Assembly: GCF_028751545.1 (NCBI RefSeq) | Contig: NZ_CP071867.1 | Coordinates: 372,001-436,000 of the forward strand | Reading direction: 5' to 3' | Length of the DNA: 64,000 nt | Source: Gilliamella sp. B3022 | GTDB lineage: Bacteria > Pseudomonadota > Gammaproteobacteria > Enterobacterales > Orbaceae | In this document: positions 62,833 to 64,000 of the stretch, piece by piece | How the letters are laid out: every line of letters begins with the position of its first letter | Position numbering within the stretch: the stretch's first letter is position 1 | Translations under genes and position numbers: made by a program | The notes under the pieces: generated by a model | What the model was told of the DNA's origin: nothing | The model's database searches: none | Seen by the model: the letters and a program-made list of their open reading frames with translations, nothing else

Positions 62833-64000
62833 ATGCAACAAAATAATTACGTCCGAAAAATGGCAATCTTAGTTGCCGCAACGTTCTTTATGGAAAATCT
62901 AGACGCTACGGTGATCACTACTGCAATACCTGCAATGGCAAAATCATTTTTAACGAATCCTCAAGACTTATCTATTGGTATTAGTGCCTATATGCTCGCG
63001 CTTACGATTGGTTTACCCGCAAGTGGCTGGATAGCAAATCGTTTTACAGCCTATCGAATCTTTTCTATTTCGATTGTATTATTCATGTTGGCGTCAATAT
63101 TGTGTGCTTTATCGACTAATTTAACTATGTTTACTATCGCAAGATTAATACAAGGTTTAGGTGGATCTTTAATGGTACCTGTAGGCAGAACCGTTGTATT
63201 AAGCCGAACTGAAAAACAGCATTTAGTTAGTACCATTTCGATTCTAGTTTGGCCAGGATTAATTGCACCACTGATTGGGCCAATTATTGGTGGATTCTTT
63301 GCTCAATATCTTACTTGGCACTGGATATTTTTTCTTAATATTCCATTAGGCTTTATTGCTCTATTTTTCGCCCATCGACTTTTACCGAAAGATCGACCTG
63401 AAAAGCGTTCATTTGATAGTGTTGGATTTATCGCCTGTGGATTAGGTCTATTACTGTTTGTTTATGGGCTTGAAATGATTTCTCACTCAAATAGTCGTCT
63501 TTGGCTTGCTCTCGGCAGTTCCTCTGCCGGTAGTTTAGTCTTAATCTTTGCCTATTATCATCTCACGCATACTCAATACCCATTAATCAGTCTGTACGCT
63601 TTTTCAAAACGCACATTTAAAATGACTTTTTTGGGCGGATCATTAACACGAATTAGCTTAAACACCGCACCATTTATTTTACCACTGATGTTCCAAGTCG
63701 GTTTTGGATGGTCGCCATTAACTACCGGTTCATTACTGCTTTCACTATTTGCGGGTAATATCATCCTCAAAACCGTTAATACCCCTTTAATTCACAAGTT
63801 TGGATTTCGTAAAATTCTTATCGTTAATGGTCTATTACTTTCATTCAGTTTTGTATTGTGTGCCTTTTTCACTTCAGAAACACCAATCATCTGGATTATA
63901 TTGGTGCTATTTTTTTCTGGTGGTGCACGTTCTATCCAATTTACCACGATCACAACACTTAGTTTTTCTGAAATTGATAAAAACGAAATACAAAGCGCCA
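62833..64000 (+). CDS. MFS exporter of the DHA2 (EmrB/QacA) group, 3' end outside window
   Basis: Proton-driven drug or metabolite exporter. The visible 389 residues start at the ATG at 62833 (an ATG three bases earlier is also possible). Helix 1 has ENLDATVITTAIPAMA, typical for the group, followed by the A-motif loop GWIANRFTAYRIF and the motif C region GLIAPLIGPIIGGFF. About ten TM helices are visible before the window ends. It resembles E. coli MdtD (YegB) in the first half. Divergent from yfcZ. Confidence 0.88.
   Translation, partial: MQQNNYVRKMAILVAATFFMENLDATVITTAIPAMAKSFLTNPQDLSIGISAYMLALTIGLPASGWIANRFTAYRIFSISIVLFMLASILCALSTNLTMFTIARLIQGLGGSLMVPVGRTVVLSRTEKQHLVSTISILVWPGLIAPLIGPIIGGFFAQYLTWHWIFFLNIPLGFIALFFAHRLLPKDRPEKRSFDSVGFIACGLGLLLFVYGLEMISHSNSRLWLALGSSSAGSLVLIFAYYHLTHTQYPLISLYAFSKRTFKMTFLGGSLTRISLNTAPFILPLMFQVGFGWSPLTTGSLLLSLFAGNIILKTVNTPLIHKFGFRKILIVNGLLLSFSFVLCAFFTSETPIIWIILVLFFSGGARSIQFTTITTLSFSEIDKNEIQSA

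Overview
The window reads as chromosome of an AT-rich gammaproteobacterium. Gene content and order follow the Enterobacterales pattern (zapA-ssrS-fau, lepA-lepB-rnc-era, rpoE-rseA-rseB, rnr-rlmB, ygiM-cca, metT-leuW-glnU tRNAs, btsSR, opgGH). The low GC, compact proteins and rich galactoside and glucoside genes suggest an Orbaceae-type gut symbiont (Gilliamella or a relative). That assignment is inference from style and protein resemblance, not from a marker search.

Layout. 1-6180: pyruvate uptake and sensing (btsT partial, btsR, btsS) with the periplasmic beta-glucosidase bglX, all on the minus strand. 6400-7830: yajQ and dapD. 8045-9821: a four-gene minor-prepilin cluster (ppdA, ppdB, ygdB, ppdC). 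9854-13132: ybfF, rnb, yecH. 13287-17945: an unrecognised lipoprotein gene leading opgG-opgH, closed by a strong terminator. 17975-24552: epmA-rmuC, then xseB-ispA-dxs-zapA, 6S RNA and fau. 24889-27240: catalase, then a decayed stretch. 27243-31087: rnr-rlmB plus an orphan gene. 31418-34854: a small membrane ORF and purHD. 35462-42280: lepA-lepB-rnc-era and rpoE-rseA-rseB with a visible sigma-E promoter; rseC is not between rseB and lepA. 42402-46733: cyaA, nudL, a ydgH-like triple-domain protein. 46994-47621: a tRNA operon (Met, Leu, Gln, decayed Leu, Gln) with its promoter. 47672-49381: cca and ygiM. 49490-58460: a galactoside utilisation locus (GH36 alpha-galactosidase, GalR-type repressor, LamB-family porin, LacZ). 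58468-62685: recB, sixA, yfcZ. 62833-64000: the start of an MFS exporter.

How the parts work together. The galactoside locus carries two GalR-type operators and three CRP-like sites, and cyaA lies in the same window. The porin has an additional layer: its leader contains a BglG/LicT-type RNA antiterminator target overlapping an intrinsic terminator, and its coding region contains a run of nine G. Porin production therefore appears to respond to a PTS-linked antiterminator encoded elsewhere, and the G run could add slippage switching. At the left end, a motif matching the BtsR operator lies upstream of btsT, so sensor, regulator, operator and target transporter sit together.

No CRISPR array, prophage, complete insertion sequence or defence system was seen. 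The most unusual signals are the porin attenuator, the G tract, the duplicated tRNA pair with a decayed tRNA-Leu, a Cca enzyme whose HD domain has lost its metal-binding signature, and two unrecognised proteins attached to conserved operons (13287-13952 and 27243-27857).
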